A stretch of 48,945 nucleotides of DNA, from contig LWCA01000134.1 in assembly GCA_001642005.1 (NCBI GenBank), positions 1 to 48,945 of the forward strand. Direction: 5' to 3'. A model generated the notes under the pieces. The model was not told the DNA's origin. It saw nothing but the letters and a program-made list of their open reading frames with translations, and ran no database searches. Source of the DNA: Intoshia linei. Taxonomy: Eukaryota; Orthonectida; Rhopaluridae. Below are positions 1-11,281 of the stretch, in pieces; positions within the stretch are counted from its first letter, which is position 1, and the number at the start of each line of letters is the position of its first letter. A program made the translations under genes and the position numbers.

Positions 1-2
1 AC

Positions 3-164
3 AAGCCGACAACAATTGAACAGCTGAAGGATGAGATAATAAGGCATATTGGTGAGATCGAGGAGCAATTATGCAGAGATGTCATAAAAAATTTGGACCA
101 TCGAGTGGAGGTGTGCCGCCGAAGCTTTGGTGAACATTTGGGCGATATTATTTTTCACACATAA
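3..164 (+). mobile_element. C-terminal end of a Tc1/mariner-type transposase
   Basis: An open frame runs in from the left edge and stops at 162-164. It encodes about 53 residues, beginning KPTTIEQLKDEI and ending FGEHLGDIIFHT. This is the usual C-terminal tail of mariner/IS630-class transposases, which follows the last catalytic acidic residue, and the 'HLxDIIF-T-stop' ending is characteristic of the family. The catalytic part lies outside the window, so activity cannot be judged. The element sits just upstream of the RBM28-like exons and may be inserted in one of that gene's introns. No terminal inverted repeat could be fixed downstream of the stop. Confidence 0.75.
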
Positions 165-332
165 TTGCCATGTGCCAAATAACAATTCCATAAAAAAATC
201 AATAAAATTTACCCATTAACATTGTTTTATTTACTGTTTATATCGATCCGTCTTATTGAAATACCCTTTACAATTGTTGTATATTACTTTATTTTAAATA
301 TACTTGTATATATTTATGTACATTTTTTGTAG

Positions 333-2052
333 ATAGAAATGAATAACAGACGAAAATTAAAAAATCCAGAAATATTCGTATCCCAAAAACGTATATGTAT
401 TCACAACATACCTAACAGTATCACTGAGCCTATTCTTAGAACAATGATACTAAATTGTTTAAATACATTTGAAAATATTATGTTGGAGGTTCGATTAATC
501 ATTATGTCAGGGCTTTGCAAACTGTATTCAAGTGTACAAGTTTTGCGAACTATGATGAATTTTATGCTCAAATCAGATATTAACCTTTTCAAGATTTGGA
601 ACTTTGAAATTTTTAGTTACTCATGGAAAAATTTTTAACTCGGTAAAATCCATTCCCGTATGACAATATTTATAATTTTTTTTATTTTTCCTTTTAAAAT
701 TTCGGGCTAGCGGGACTGACGTACTTTGACTCGGACTTATCCGCACTAGTTGCATTGTATCGTAAAAGCAATTGAAGTATATATAAAATAAGCGTATGTT
801 GACTAACTTTTCGCTGAAAATATGGTAGCAATGAAAAAACACAAAGGAATTATTGGAAATGTGTAGAAGTTCAATTGATACTTTTTTTTGAAAATGTAGG
901 ATGATTATTTTCATTTTTAATTTTAATCCAACATTTGAAAAGTATTGATTGATAATATATTAAAAATTATTTTTCACCTGGAATGCGTAAATTTCTGGGG
1001 TTGAAATTTTATATTTATATCAACTGGAATAAGCTGTATCAGAATAATCTTCTTATTTTAATTGTCGGACTGTTAATTATTTAAAATTTTTTGTTTAAGT
1101 AAAATAGTTTCGAAATAAAAATAAATTAATACTAAAGTGCTTTTTTGACCGTGAATGTTGTCACTTTGTTAGATTGAAATTTTTTTAAATTCTGGCACGT
1201 TTCATTTTTAAAATAAGGTAACCTTGGTTTTGATCGTGAAAATTCACATTGTTGAGGTGGCCATTTATGTTAATGCTTTTTATTTTAAAAACTATCCCAG
1301 AATATATGTTTTATTAAATTTTTGGGCTGATTTTATTTTTAAAAAAAGAGAAATTGGGTTTTTGACCCTATAGGACTCAAATACTGAAACTGAAAAATAG
1401 ATAAAACACGTCCTTGGAAAACCTATAATAAATTGGATTTTTAAATTCTGCAACTGTCAATTTTAAATATACGGTAACACCCGCAGACATTCAGTTTTAT
1501 ATAAGTAAAGGATGAGAAAAATTTCATAATTTTTATTTTGACGTGATTGTTTTTTTGAACACTATTATATTGATGGGACGGGACGTATTATTTTGATTGC
1601 AATTTGTGTCGCCAAGTTAAAGATTGGAAAGCCCTGGTCTATTTGATAGATTTATAAAAATTATCTCAAATGTAATAAAAAAAACGTTTATAATGACTTA
1701 TATTTAATTATTTGCTTCATATTTTATATAGTGCAGAATTATAAAAGAAAAGCTGGGATACAAGAATAAAAAGGTTTGTCTAGGGAAATCTCTTGGATTT
1801 GCCTTTGTCAATTTTAAAAACCATCAAGATGCTTTAACTATTCTTCAACATTTTAATAACCGAGATATTTTCGATTCTGAAAAGGTTTGAATTACATGAA
1901 TTTTCTATTGTTTTAATTATACATTTTAGAAACCGGTTGTTGAATTTTCGCTTGAAAATAGACGAGCATTAATAACTAAAGAAAATAAAATTGAAAAAAA
2001 GGTATATTATATGGACCGTTTATATTCAATATTTTTGATTAATAATTATTGA
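333..2052 (+). CDS. RBM28: RBM28/Nop4-like RNA-binding protein, last RRM (5' part outside window)
   Basis: RBM28 is a nucleolar protein with several RRMs that acts in large-subunit ribosome biogenesis. Three exons fit in phase: 333-488, 1732-1884 and 1930-2001 or on to a stop at 2050-2052. They encode the last RRM. RNP2-like KRICIHNIP is in exon 1, RNP1-like GKSLGFAFVNF is in exon 2, and the family tail KPVVEFSLENRRAL is in exon 3. The splice joins ...NIMLE to CRIIKEK, which matches the family. An acceptor (tttttgtag) precedes 333, so earlier exons with the other RRMs should lie upstream, beyond the mariner copy. The first intron is 1,243 bp and full of repeats; the second is 45 bp. A GT follows 2001, so a further exon is possible; reading through gives a 17-codon tail. 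Whether the gene is intact is unknown. Confidence 0.8.
489..1731 (+). repeat. Repeat-filled intron of the RBM28-like gene
   Basis: The intron begins gttcgatt and ends tttatatag. It contains a copy of a dispersed repeat (about 845-1045) whose relatives lie near 9130-10220, 11187, 22489 (reversed) and 34797 (reversed). It also contains degenerate units of the type 'ttaaattctgg...tttttgaccgtgaa', which recur throughout the window. No coding sequence was seen. Its size contrasts with the 45-bp intron that follows it. Confidence 0.7.
934..1045 (+). repeat. Dispersed repeat 1, copy a
   Basis: A block of about 110 bp containing 'gataatatattaaaaatt', 'ttcacc(t/g)ggaatgcg' and 'tcaactggaataagctg'. 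The same block occurs at about 10122-10221, 11187-11281, 22489-22600 (reverse) and 34797-34925 (reverse, disrupted). The copies are diverged, so this is an old non-coding mobile element family. No terminal repeats were established. Confidence 0.7.
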
Positions 2053-2130
2053 CATTGCAACTTCTCGCAAACTCGAATCAAAACTAAGTCCTTATATAGA
2101 GTTTTGGGTTCCTCTATCCATTGTTTAATA

Positions 2131-2460
2131 CAATGATTGTCAAACTTTTTTTCAGCGTTACTCGCGGAGTAAAAAAATGTGTCCCACCATACGAAATGGA
2201 GTTCTGAAATCACTTATTAATTTAGAATAAAATGTCGCAATGATCGGCCCTACTTCTGCGTCATCGTTTTTTAAATAGGTTTCTGGTTACCTTTTTTGGT
2301 TTAAGCTTATATCGAAAAATTAATATTTATATTTTTCTTCTATTAAATGTCAACTTTAGAGATAATTTTCACGTTTTTTCATATTTTATTTGAATCTCAC
2401 AAACCCAGACATATAGTTTTGGACTCCTAAGGGGTCCAGGGATCCAATCGAGAACCACTG
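2131..2460. mobile_element. hAT-like non-autonomous element
   Basis: The right end, ...atcgagaaccactg, is the reverse complement of a classic hAT terminus (CAGTGGTTCTCGAT). The left end, caatgattgtcaaac, is a diverged match. The flanks gtttaata and cattagta agree at 5 of 8 positions, consistent with a decayed 8-bp target duplication. No transposase remnant was seen. Confidence 0.55.
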
Positions 2461-3689
2461 CATTAGTATGACATTAAAAATAATTTTCATAAACATCAAT
2501 GATTAGTGCAAGATAATACACATAAAAATGTTTTTGTTAGAGAAAGTTATATAATTTTTAATAAAGAATTGTCAATACAGAGTCAAATCACTTACAAAAA
2601 ATTCATAGTTTTTCATAGATTTTTTCATAAAACCAAAACCTTTGTCAAATATAGAAAATTGTTTATTTGATACAAAAAATGTACCTACTGATTCAAAGTT
2701 CCTGACCTGTTTTAAACATTTGATTTGATATCTATATATAAATAAATGTATTGAAAATATATTTTGTTTTCTGATAAAAAATAAGTACAACAAAATTTCC
2801 CAAAAAAGATTTTTTTTATTTATTAATTTTTATATTTTGTGGCCCGATTTGATCTTGATGTTTTATGATATTTTTGGTATTAATTAATATTATTAGAAAA
2901 GTACATTTATTGAAAAATATATTGGTAAAAACAAACTCAAATTAAATGAAAAGAATAGACACAGAAGAATATTTTCAAAAAAAATTGGTCCAAAAATTCG
3001 ACACAAAAAATAAATGTAAATTTTTGTACATAATTACAGAATAAATTTATTATTTCAATTGACACAATTATTTTGATCAATTCAAGATTCAAGCTAATTA
3101 AGGGATAAATTAAAACTGTCTGTGCGATGGTTATTTTCTCCATAAAATGCATTCTTATCAGTGTTTTTTAACCTTTTTTCACTGAGGACCATATTTTATT
3201 TTAAAAATTTCTGTGGACCACCAGAAAGTCTCTGCATCACGTTGCGAATCACTGTACTAAATTACTGATTTAGACAAAATTTTAGTTCAAATAAGAATAC
3301 AATTATTGATACATCAAACTATCAATTTAATAGATTTATTTATTTTTTAATACTACTATTTTGATTAATAGTAGTTTTGACATAAAATAGTGCACGTTGG
3401 TCTAATTAAATTATATTTTTTATAATTAAAAAATTTTATGTAAGTTAAAAAATGATAAAAATTAAATATTTTTATATCTCAGTTGATATCAAAACACTGC
3501 GCATATTTATTGATTATATGTGTATTATATTAAAAATTTACTAATTGTATTAATAAAATTAAAAAAAAAATAATATATTTAAACTAAATAAGTAGTTTTC
3601 ATTACCTAATTAAGTAAACATTTGTGTAAAATTGATTTTTACATAAATAGCTCCAATTACTATTTATATATTACTTATTACAATTGAGT
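2461..3689. other. Gene-free stretch before the MANEC cluster
   Basis: AT-rich DNA with no ORF that resembles a protein family. It includes a possible small hAT-like remnant (3159-3254). A TATA-like run, ctatttatatattactta (about 3660-3677), lies just upstream of the first MANEC gene start and may belong to its promoter. Confidence 0.5.
3159..3254. mobile_element. Short hAT-like MITE remnant
   Basis: About 96 bp bounded by CAGTGTTTTTTAACC on the left and GTTGCGAATCACTG on the right. The interior reads 'gaggaccatatttt...ctgtggaccacc', typical of hAT-derived MITEs. No matching 8-bp target duplication could be seen, so the ends are approximate. Confidence 0.4.
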
Positions 3690-5577
3690 ATGATGTTAAT
3701 AGTGTATTTAAATTTTTTGTTCGTCTTTGCATCTCTAAATCAAAGTTCATGCAATAGAAAAATATATTTATTGCAAAATGTAATAATAAACACTAAAAAG
3801 GTGCAAATTTTATCAAACTCAGTTTATGTCAACCCTATTATAGGATGGAAATCTTGTCTAACAGAATGCTGCAATAATGGTATATTTAATGAATAATATA
3901 ATACGTATTAGAATAATGGAGCACTGTCGGAAGTTCACACGATTCAAAGTTTGTGCTCGGGTTTAATTTTGATAGAAATTTACTGAATAATAAGTACATT
4001 ACAATGCATTGTATTGTTGAAAATATAACGGGTGCTTCGAATCGCGTTTCAGACTCTTCGCATAATGTAAATATTTAGATAAATGTGACACTACAATGTT
4101 TTTGTTTGAAAATGAAGGCTATACTTGCACAACTTTGAAATGTAAGGTTTGTGAATTTACACAAATACAAGATGCTATATTGATACTATCGGGTAAATTT
4201 AATGAAAGAAAATATAGTGATTTATCGGACGAAAATTTTATTTTAAGTAAAGGAAATTTTGACAAAATGGAAAAATTTATGAATAAGACCAAGTATATTA
4301 AAAACTACGTTGAGAAACTAAAAAAATTAGACATTGGTTTGGTGAAAACAAATACGACAAAGTCAATTTCACCACAAACTACTACCACTACGAACATGAC
4401 AACTATAACTAAAAAATTCACCAGTGAAATGAGTTCCACAGTTACAAAATCGCCTTACATTATAAAGAATTTAACAAATCATTTTATGACAACAAAAATT
4501 TTATTACTTACAACAAAAAACCTGAAAAAATTAGATGCCAATACCAGTACCACGAGTACAAAAATCCCTTTCAAAGCTCCAAGAATTTTGACAAATACTC
4601 CTTTTTCTACAATTCAGTCTACCTCAGAGACAATAAAAATCCCTAAAAGTTCAACAAATACAAATTTCTCCACTACAACTCAAAAAAATCATCCAATTAC
4701 CAAAAATATGACAAATACTCCTTTTTCTACAATTCAGTTCACCTCAGAGACAACAAAAACCCCTAAAAGTTCAACAACTAAAAATTTATCTGTTACAACT
4801 CAAAAAGATCATCCAATTAACAAAAATATGACAAATACTCCTTTTATTGAAGCCAGCATCAGCACAACAAAAACGTATAGAAGTGAAATGCCTCTAAAAA
4901 GTACTCCAATCTCTACTTTGACAACCCAAAATAGGAAATTAAGTACTAAAGAGCCAATTAACTCTTTAAATTCTTCTGTGTCATCAATAACAAAAGATGG
5001 AGTGACTACAGAATTTTCATTAAATGTTGTTAATAAGTCTACAACGACTTATATACCGGTTACATCTCGTGTAACAAACATTAGTACTCAAAGATTACCT
5101 AAGAATAATGATACAGTTGACCGCTCCGATGTAAACGTTAGTACATTTTTTACTCGATCAACACGTTTACAGTTAATACACGGGAAAATAAATTCAAATA
5201 AAACAAAAGACGGTATATCTACCCCTGCACATTTATTAACTACAATTAATACTACCAAAAAGATAATAAATAGTTCTATATTGACCACACATACAATTCC
5301 ATCTTTTACTAACATTTTTACTAAAGATATGAATACAACACTGAATAATTCCACTTTAAAACCTCACATAACTTCAAATAGAACCACCCAAATGAGACCA
5401 TTGGTAAATATGACAGTTTCATTTAACAGTACATCAATATATACCCTGAATACAACCGTCGATTTTAAAGCCAGGTCTGAAACCATTCACACATATATAA
5501 TTTCAGCGTTTACAATTAGTTTATATGTTGTTAGTATTGTTGCGGTAATAATTGTGGTATATCTGGCTCACAACTAA
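3690..5577 (+). CDS. MANEC-domain type I membrane protein with mucin-like stalk (paralog 1)
   Basis: Two exons, 3690-3879 and 4079-5577, are joined in phase 1 across a 199-bp intron and give about 562 residues. The ATG at 3690 opens a hydrophobic signal peptide (MMLIVYLNFLFVFA). Eight cysteines follow in the order C...C-x3-CC-x4-C-x13-C-x4-C-x2-C, ending near residue 90; this fits the MANEC/MANSC motif. The intron splits this domain right after the CC pair. Residues of roughly 150-520 are Thr/Ser-rich with many N-glycosylation sequons and two and a bit 40-residue repeats, as expected of a heavily glycosylated extracellular stalk. A C-terminal helix (IISAFTISLYVVSIVAVIIVV, about 535-558) leaves almost no cytoplasmic tail. 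An AATAAA lies at about 5645. The cell-surface location is inferred from the layout and the ligand is unknown. It is first of three tandem paralogs. Confidence 0.8.
4588..4850 (+). repeat. 120-bp in-frame tandem repeat in the mucin-like stalk
   Basis: Units start at 4588, 4708 and 4828; the third is only a start. Each full unit encodes 40 residues of the pattern TNTPFSTIQ-TSET-K-PKSST...TTQK-HPI-KN. The first two copies differ at a modest number of positions, so the duplication is fairly recent. The length is a multiple of three, so copy-number change would keep the frame and alter only stalk length. Confidence 0.9.
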
Positions 5578-5708
5578 ACTGCCCAGTTAACCGTTCCAAT
5601 GTAGTTAATAAACATTTACCAATAGTGTTAGTTTATTCACATTAATAAATAAATAGCACATGTATAATATTGAACACTGTATTGGACTTAGTTAATAAAT
5701 AACAAAAT

Positions 5709-8101
5709 ATGAATATTTGGTTTTATTTTTCTATATTTTTTTTGAATCTTATATACAAGACGATTTCGGGTAATTTGCAATGTGATGGTAATATATACTT
5801 AATTAAACATCTTGGACCGGGTATACTTGGTAATAGCACCATTATTAATCAGAAAGATTTTGATAATCCCGTCACTGGTTGGAAATATTGTTTCGCAAAT
5901 TGTTGCAATGATGGTAATTTTTATTGATAGAAAAATTGTATAGAGTAGAATCTACTCCAGTATTTTCTAGTCTAGAGGGCTAGGGAAATTACACGAATTT
6001 ATTGGAATTATAAATAATTTAGATTAATTTAACCTTCATTTTGTACAATACTAGCATTATTGTTATGTAATTCGAACAAACAGCAGGTAGCTCTGCCGAT
6101 GAACGACTTTTTAATTTTTAGAGTTGTAATTTATGATAATACTTATGATTTTAAAAAATAATCCAGAATTTATATTTTATAAATGCTGTAATTTTTTACA
6201 AAAAAAGGGGATTTGGTGGTTTGACCATTAAAATGTGTAAGTAAAAGATTCTCATGTGTCATACCTAATATTAATAAAACCGGTAAGAATCAGTGATATC
6301 ATTATTTCTATAAAATATATATTATAATTAGCTCAAGTTTCGACAATAAAAGCTTTCGATAAGTAATTTATTAGAAAATTATAATTTTTAGTAAATAATA
6401 GTCACTGAATTAATAATAATTCGTTTTTGATTCAACTGTCATATCATCCCCAAAAATTTGGCCGTTAGGTCATTTTTTGAAGTGGGATTATCATAAAAAA
6501 GGTTGGGAAACAAAATCTACTCAGTAGATAGCTACTATGTCATTTCGTTATTAAAACAGTTTTGTTGTTTGCATCTGAAACAAATGAGGAATTTTTCTAA
6601 TAACCTGGATACACTTGTAATTTTTTTAATCTGACCGATTTGAGAAATAATGTCCCTCTGATGGATTTATAACTTTAATAAAATGATAAAATATTTAGAA
6701 AAATGTGATAGCATGACATTTACGAAATCTGGGAATAATTATACTTGCACAAATATCCAATGTACAAATTGCAAATTAAAATTTGTACCGGAAAGTACAC
6801 TTATTCTGTTATACGGCATTGGAAAAAACTATACAAATTTAAACATACACCAACTGCATATAAAATTTCAAAAATTAACATATGAAAAGTTGACAAATTT
6901 GATGAACCGACGCAATATTATTAAAAATTATATTAAAAAAATGGTTAAAACAGAAAAAGCAATTGTACTAGAAACGACAACAGAAAAAATGAATATTAAA
7001 TCAACAAAAATGACTACTACAAAACAATTAATAAGGATAAATCAAACGGTAGAAAATAGCCTTAAAAATGTATTAAATGTTACGTTGGTTCAAATAGTTA
7101 CTACGCCCAAGACCATCCCAATACAAAATAGCACAACCACAATAAAATTGAATGAACAAGAAACGCAAATAAGTAATGAGGATAATAAAGTCATTGATAT
7201 CATGGAAAATGTTTTAAAAGATGATGAAATGATGTCATCAAATTTAATGAATATGTTAGAAAAAAATACGACACAATTAGATGTGGGAATCAATCAAACA
7301 CTGGATGCGTTAAAGGAATTAGAAAATGGTGTAGAAATGAAACGAAACGAATCAATAAATATATTGACCGATGAAAGTGATAAACAAAAACAAGTTGAAA
7401 TAGATAATGAAATGGCTTTAATCAAAATTGAAAACCAAGAAAAAATAAAAAAAGCTGAATTGTCCATAAACGAAGCTGCAAGAGGCATTATAATTGCTGC
7501 AGCTCATGAAGCTGAGAATATTATAGAACATGCAAAATCTGTTGCCAAAAATTATAAGGAATCAATGCAACACCAATTTGAGGAATGGTTAAACGATAAG
7601 AAACAAGTTGAAGTCGAGTTAATGAAATCCATGATTGACCAAAAATTGATTATTAAGACTGTAGCCATTGCAAAAATGAACAATCAGTTGGATTATGAAT
7701 ATAAAAATCAACAAGAAAATTTTAAAGATCGAATGAATATATTAATTCAAAATCATAATGAAACCGAGTCCCAAAATTTATCAAATTATAAAAAAATTCT
7801 TGCAATGCTTGTAAATTCTTATATAAATGGTTTAATCATTAATGAAACAAATAAAAATCATGGGATAGGGAATAATCCAACATACAATGTACTCAATCGT
7901 ACCAATAAAGTAAATCAAACTAATAATGCCATAATATACAAAGATCCAAATCCTTATCCATATGTGTATCTCTATTTAGTTCCTTCCGTTGTCATTTGTG
8001 TCGTAATTGTGAGTCTGTTCTTTATTTATAGTGTAAGGGATTATGTAAACAAGCATGTTGAAGTACTAACAATATCAAAGATTAAAAAGGAGAAGAAATA
8101 A
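5709..8101 (+). CDS. MANEC-domain type I membrane protein with coiled-coil stalk (paralog 2)
   Basis: Exons 5709-5913 and 6699-8101 join in phase 1 and give about 535 residues. A signal peptide (MNIWFYFSIFFLNLIY) is followed by the same eight-cysteine MANEC pattern as the upstream paralog: YCFANCCNDEKC, then YTCTNIQCTNC. After a Thr-rich segment, residues of roughly 280-430 are charged and Ala-rich with heptad-like spacing (IKIENQEKIKKAELSINEA; EAENIIEHAKSVAKNYKES), predicting a long helical or coiled-coil stalk. A transmembrane helix (VYLYLVPSVVICVVIVSLFF, about 490-513) and a short basic tail ending KIKKEKK complete it. The KKxx-like lysine ending could be an ER-retrieval signal, but it is not proof of one. 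The 785-bp intron holds a copy of the 'AGCTCTGCCGA' repeat (about 6072-6120). AATAAA lies near 8108. The function is unknown. Confidence 0.8.
6072..6120 (+). repeat. Dispersed repeat 3 core (intron of MANEC paralog 2)
   Basis: A copy of a conserved core, acaaacag-a-ctagctctgccga-g, here caaacagcaggtagctctgc. Other copies are at 8874-8915, 16586-16630, and reversed at about 30200-30240 and 30275-30312. The core stays recognisable while its surroundings diverge. Confidence 0.6.
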
Positions 8102-8344
8102 TTTTGAATAAATAATTACACCTTTCATATTACATTGCTATGTACTTCGTCATCGATTCGTTACACAAAATGGGTAACGCCAAATTTATTAATTTTTTGT
8201 GGTCATTTTTAACGGGTAATGCAATAAATTATGATTATTTAAACATTTTTTATTTACGACATTTGTATTTTAAATTTGTTGTAATTTAAATTGTTTTAAT
8301 GTTAACGTGGTACGTTCACAAAACATATACGTCACTAGCTAAAC

Positions 8345-8851
8345 CAGTGGTCCCGATTCAAATACAATACGGACCCCATTTCAAAATATTTATACTTTTG
8401 GATCCCAAAGGAAACATAAAATATAAAACGTTTATGAAAAAATTGAAGGTTTTTTCTCATAAGATTTGGTAAAATCGTTTTTTTCAAAAAAATATTTCCC
8501 TTAAGCGTTGTTAAAATTGGATTTTTATTTTGGGATTCGAATAAGGTTTCTCTGATAAGATTTGATAAAATAGTGTTTTTTAAAAAAATATTGGAAAAAG
8601 TCGATTTTCCCCTGAGGGTTTAAAATTGTATTTTTTATTAAATTTTATTAATGTTGGGATAAAAGTGGGTTTTTTGAAATAATAATGTACCGGTCGTCTA
8701 GGCTTTGGGATAAATTCATAACATTTGGCAAAACTGCAAAAATATTAAAAATAAACAAAAATTGATAAATTTTTTTTTATATTTCATTTAAATCTCAAAT
8801 TTAACTTAAGACTCCAGGAATATAGTTTTGTAGCCTAATCGGGAACCACTA
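8345..8851. mobile_element. hAT-like MITE with near-perfect terminal inverted repeats
   Basis: The left end is CAGTGGTCCCGATT and the right end AATCGGGAACCACTA, inverted repeats of about 14 bp. The flanks agctaaac and ggttagac agree at 5 of 8 positions, suggesting a worn 8-bp duplication. The interior has repeated motifs such as 'aagatttg-taaaat-gt-tttt-aaaaaaat'. A related interior lies within the composite at 26415-26910. No coding capacity. Confidence 0.65.
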
Positions 8852-8873
8852 GGTTAGACTGTTATACACTTTG

Positions 8874-8915
8874 TACGAACAGTACCTAGCTGCGCCAAGG
8901 GCGAACTTTTTTAAT
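8874..8915 (+). repeat. Dispersed repeat 3 core, second + copy
   Basis: Reads gtacgaacagtacctagctg followed by cgccaagggcgaac. It is the same core as at 6072 and 16586, and as the reversed pair near 30200-30312. Confidence 0.55.
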
Positions 8916-9156
8916 TCTACCAAAAAAATACATGTCAATAATAGAATCTTACATAAAAATGCTAAAAATTACATAATTTTGGGAACTATTGCTTTAAAGG
9001 TGACAGTAAATTGTGACATTCTTACTCTCTGTTTTTTTAATCATTTGTACACAATTTTTCATTTTCAAAAAGTTTAAAATTAAAGCAATAAAAATAATGC
9101 GAAGGAATCAATTATATAGATTTCCACACATAATTCTTTATTGGAAATGTGTAGAC

Positions 9157-10050
9157 CAGTGCTTTTCAAACTTTTTTAAACATTCACCCCCTGTGACGCA
9201 TATTTTTGTTCTATTCACCCCCAATAAAACAATTATTATGATATGTCATAATTGTGTAGGAATACACAATTTGCACTTATAAAATGTACTGAATTAATTA
9301 AATTTGAGTACACATGACGTCTTCACGTGATCACATCATTTTAAATTTTCATTGTTTGTTTTAAGCATCGTAAATAATGCATATTATTTTCAATATTTTC
9401 ATGAGAGTAAACATGTTTAAATCTACGTTATAGATGTCACTATAATTCAGAAGTAAAAAAATATAGTAATTGTGATTACCATAATTTATTTATTAATAAG
9501 AATATCAATTAGATAAGCAACTTTTAAAAAAAATTTGGTTAAACTGAATGTATGAAAGGGTTAAGTCAATTTTGTACACGAAACATCTAAATTTGGTAAT
9601 TTCTTTTAGAATCAGATGGAGATTTCTATATAAAATTTTGATAAAATTGGATTTTTCAAAAAAATATTTGTAAAAGGGGATTATTTCCTTAAGGGTTGGT
9701 AAAATATTGGTTTTTTGACATACAGTCAGACTTGTTGATAGTGAACTAATAGTGAACTTAACTAATATTAACTTGACTTATATAGAAAATAAACTTAGAT
9801 TCATGATAAATAATGTTTCATTTAACTGTCATTTTCATTGTTCATTATTTTTTTATAGTGAACATTAAAATAATTCGGAACCAAATGTTCACTATTCACA
9901 AGTCTGACTGTATTTGACTAAATTAAATAAAATATGTTAAAAATTTATTATTTACCCCTATTCACCATCAATCATCTAAAATTTTAGTATTCACCCCCTC
10001 ATAAAACTATTCACCCTTGGGGTGCACAGTCACCCCCATGAGAAGCACTG
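9157..10050. mobile_element. hAT-like non-autonomous element with perfect 8-bp target duplication
   Basis: An 894-bp element with ends CAGTGCTTTTCA and (reverse complement) CAGTGCTTCTCA. Subterminal 'attcaccccc' runs occur at both ends. It is flanked on both sides by gtgtagac (9149-9156 and 10051-10058), an exact 8-bp duplication as expected of hAT integration. The site is inside an older repeat: 'ttggaaatgtgtaga' plus 'gttcaat' is contiguous in the related copy near 857-876, which serves as an empty site. It contains a second, younger MITE at 9723-9910. No transposase ORF. Confidence 0.9.
9723..9910. mobile_element. Pogo/Tigger-like MITE nested in the hAT element
   Basis: 188 bp starting CAGTCAGACTTGTTGATAGT and ending with its near-perfect inverse (...ACTATTCACAAGTCTGACTG). 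TA dinucleotides flank both ends (9721-9722 and 9911-9912), the target duplication of the Tc1/mariner/pogo superfamily. Terminal inverted repeats extend about 25 bp. The interior is AT-rich and non-coding. Confidence 0.9.
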
Positions 10051-10747
10051 GTGTAGACGTTCAATCCATATTTTTTTGAGTTGTAAGATCAATATTTACT
10101 TTTTCATTTTAAATTAAAATTTAATTTAATGATAATATATTATAAATTATTTTTCACCGTGAATGCGTAGATTTCTGGAATTAAAATTTTGTATATATAT
10201 CAACTGGAATAAGCTGTATCAGGATTAATTTTTTAAAATTCTAGGGCTGTTTTCATTTTTAAAAAGGGTAATCTGAGTTTTTGATCGTGAAAATTTCCTT
10301 TTTCAAGGTTTTCATTTATGATAATGTTTATGATTTTCAAAAGTATCTCAGAATTTATGTTATATAAAATTCTAAGACTTTCTTAATTAATACAAAAAAG
10401 GGTTATTTGTGGTTTTGACCGTGAGGATATAAGATTTTGAAATTGAAAATTATCATAATATTAATGAATTTAAAACTTTTTATTAGAATGTGTATTTTTT
10501 ATAATTCTAGGACGGGTTTGAATTTAAAGCAAAGGACAATTGGGGTTTTTAACCATGAACGACTCAATTTCTGAAATTGAAATTTGCGATAAAACATAAT
10601 TCTAAAAAAACTGTTATAGAAATATGGAATTTGTAAAACGACCCCTCTTACTTTCTTAAATAAACTGGATCAAACAAACATACATTTTTAACCATTTCAC
10701 TAAACCATTTTAACCACCATTAATAATTTTTAATATAATATTAGTAA

Positions 10748-11105
10748 CAAGATACAATTGTACCATCTGTAAAATTTTTTAAATTCTAGTGCTGTTTTCA
10801 TAAAAAAAGAAGGGTCATTTGTGATTTTGGCCCTGGAGATATAATTTTTTTAAATTCTCTAACTGGTTTGATTTTCAAAAAAAATCAATTGGGGTTTCTG
10901 ACCCGTACGATTTGAGTTTGGTAGGTTGAAATTTAGTTTGCGAACACCCCCGGAAAAAACTGTAATTGAAATGTGGACTTTATAAAATTCTAAGACTGGT
11001 AGTTATTTCAATAAACGATAACACAAACAAATATTGCATAGTATATTATAATATGCTATGATTATATAAGTAATAACACACACACAAACAAAAATCGCGT
11101 AGCAT
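10748..11105 (+). repeat. Dispersed repeat 2, copy a
   Basis: Begins near 'tacaattgtaccatctgtaa' and ends at 'caaacaaaaatcgcgtagca'. It includes the conserved stretch 'actgtaattgaaatgtgg' followed by 'tataaaattctaagactgg'. Sister copies lie at about 16222-16548, 19860-20097 and 25990-26385, all on the same strand. Non-coding. Confidence 0.7.
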
Positions 11106-11186
11106 TTTATATAAGGATGATTCAGACTAAAACTAGTACATAAATAGTAGTAGATTAGTTCATTACTCATTACATTCATAAGATCA

Positions 11187-11281
11187 TTACTAATGATATA
11201 TTAAAAATTATTTTCCACCGCGTATTTATGGATTTCTGAGGTATAAATTTTTTATATATATCAACTGGAATAAGCTGGAAA
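11187..11281 (+). repeat. Dispersed repeat 1, later + copy
   Basis: Repeats the block 'gatatattaaaaattatttt', 'atttctgaggtataaa' and 'atcaactggaataagctg' seen at 934-1045 and about 10122-10221. The copy is truncated right after 'aagctg'. Confidence 0.65.
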
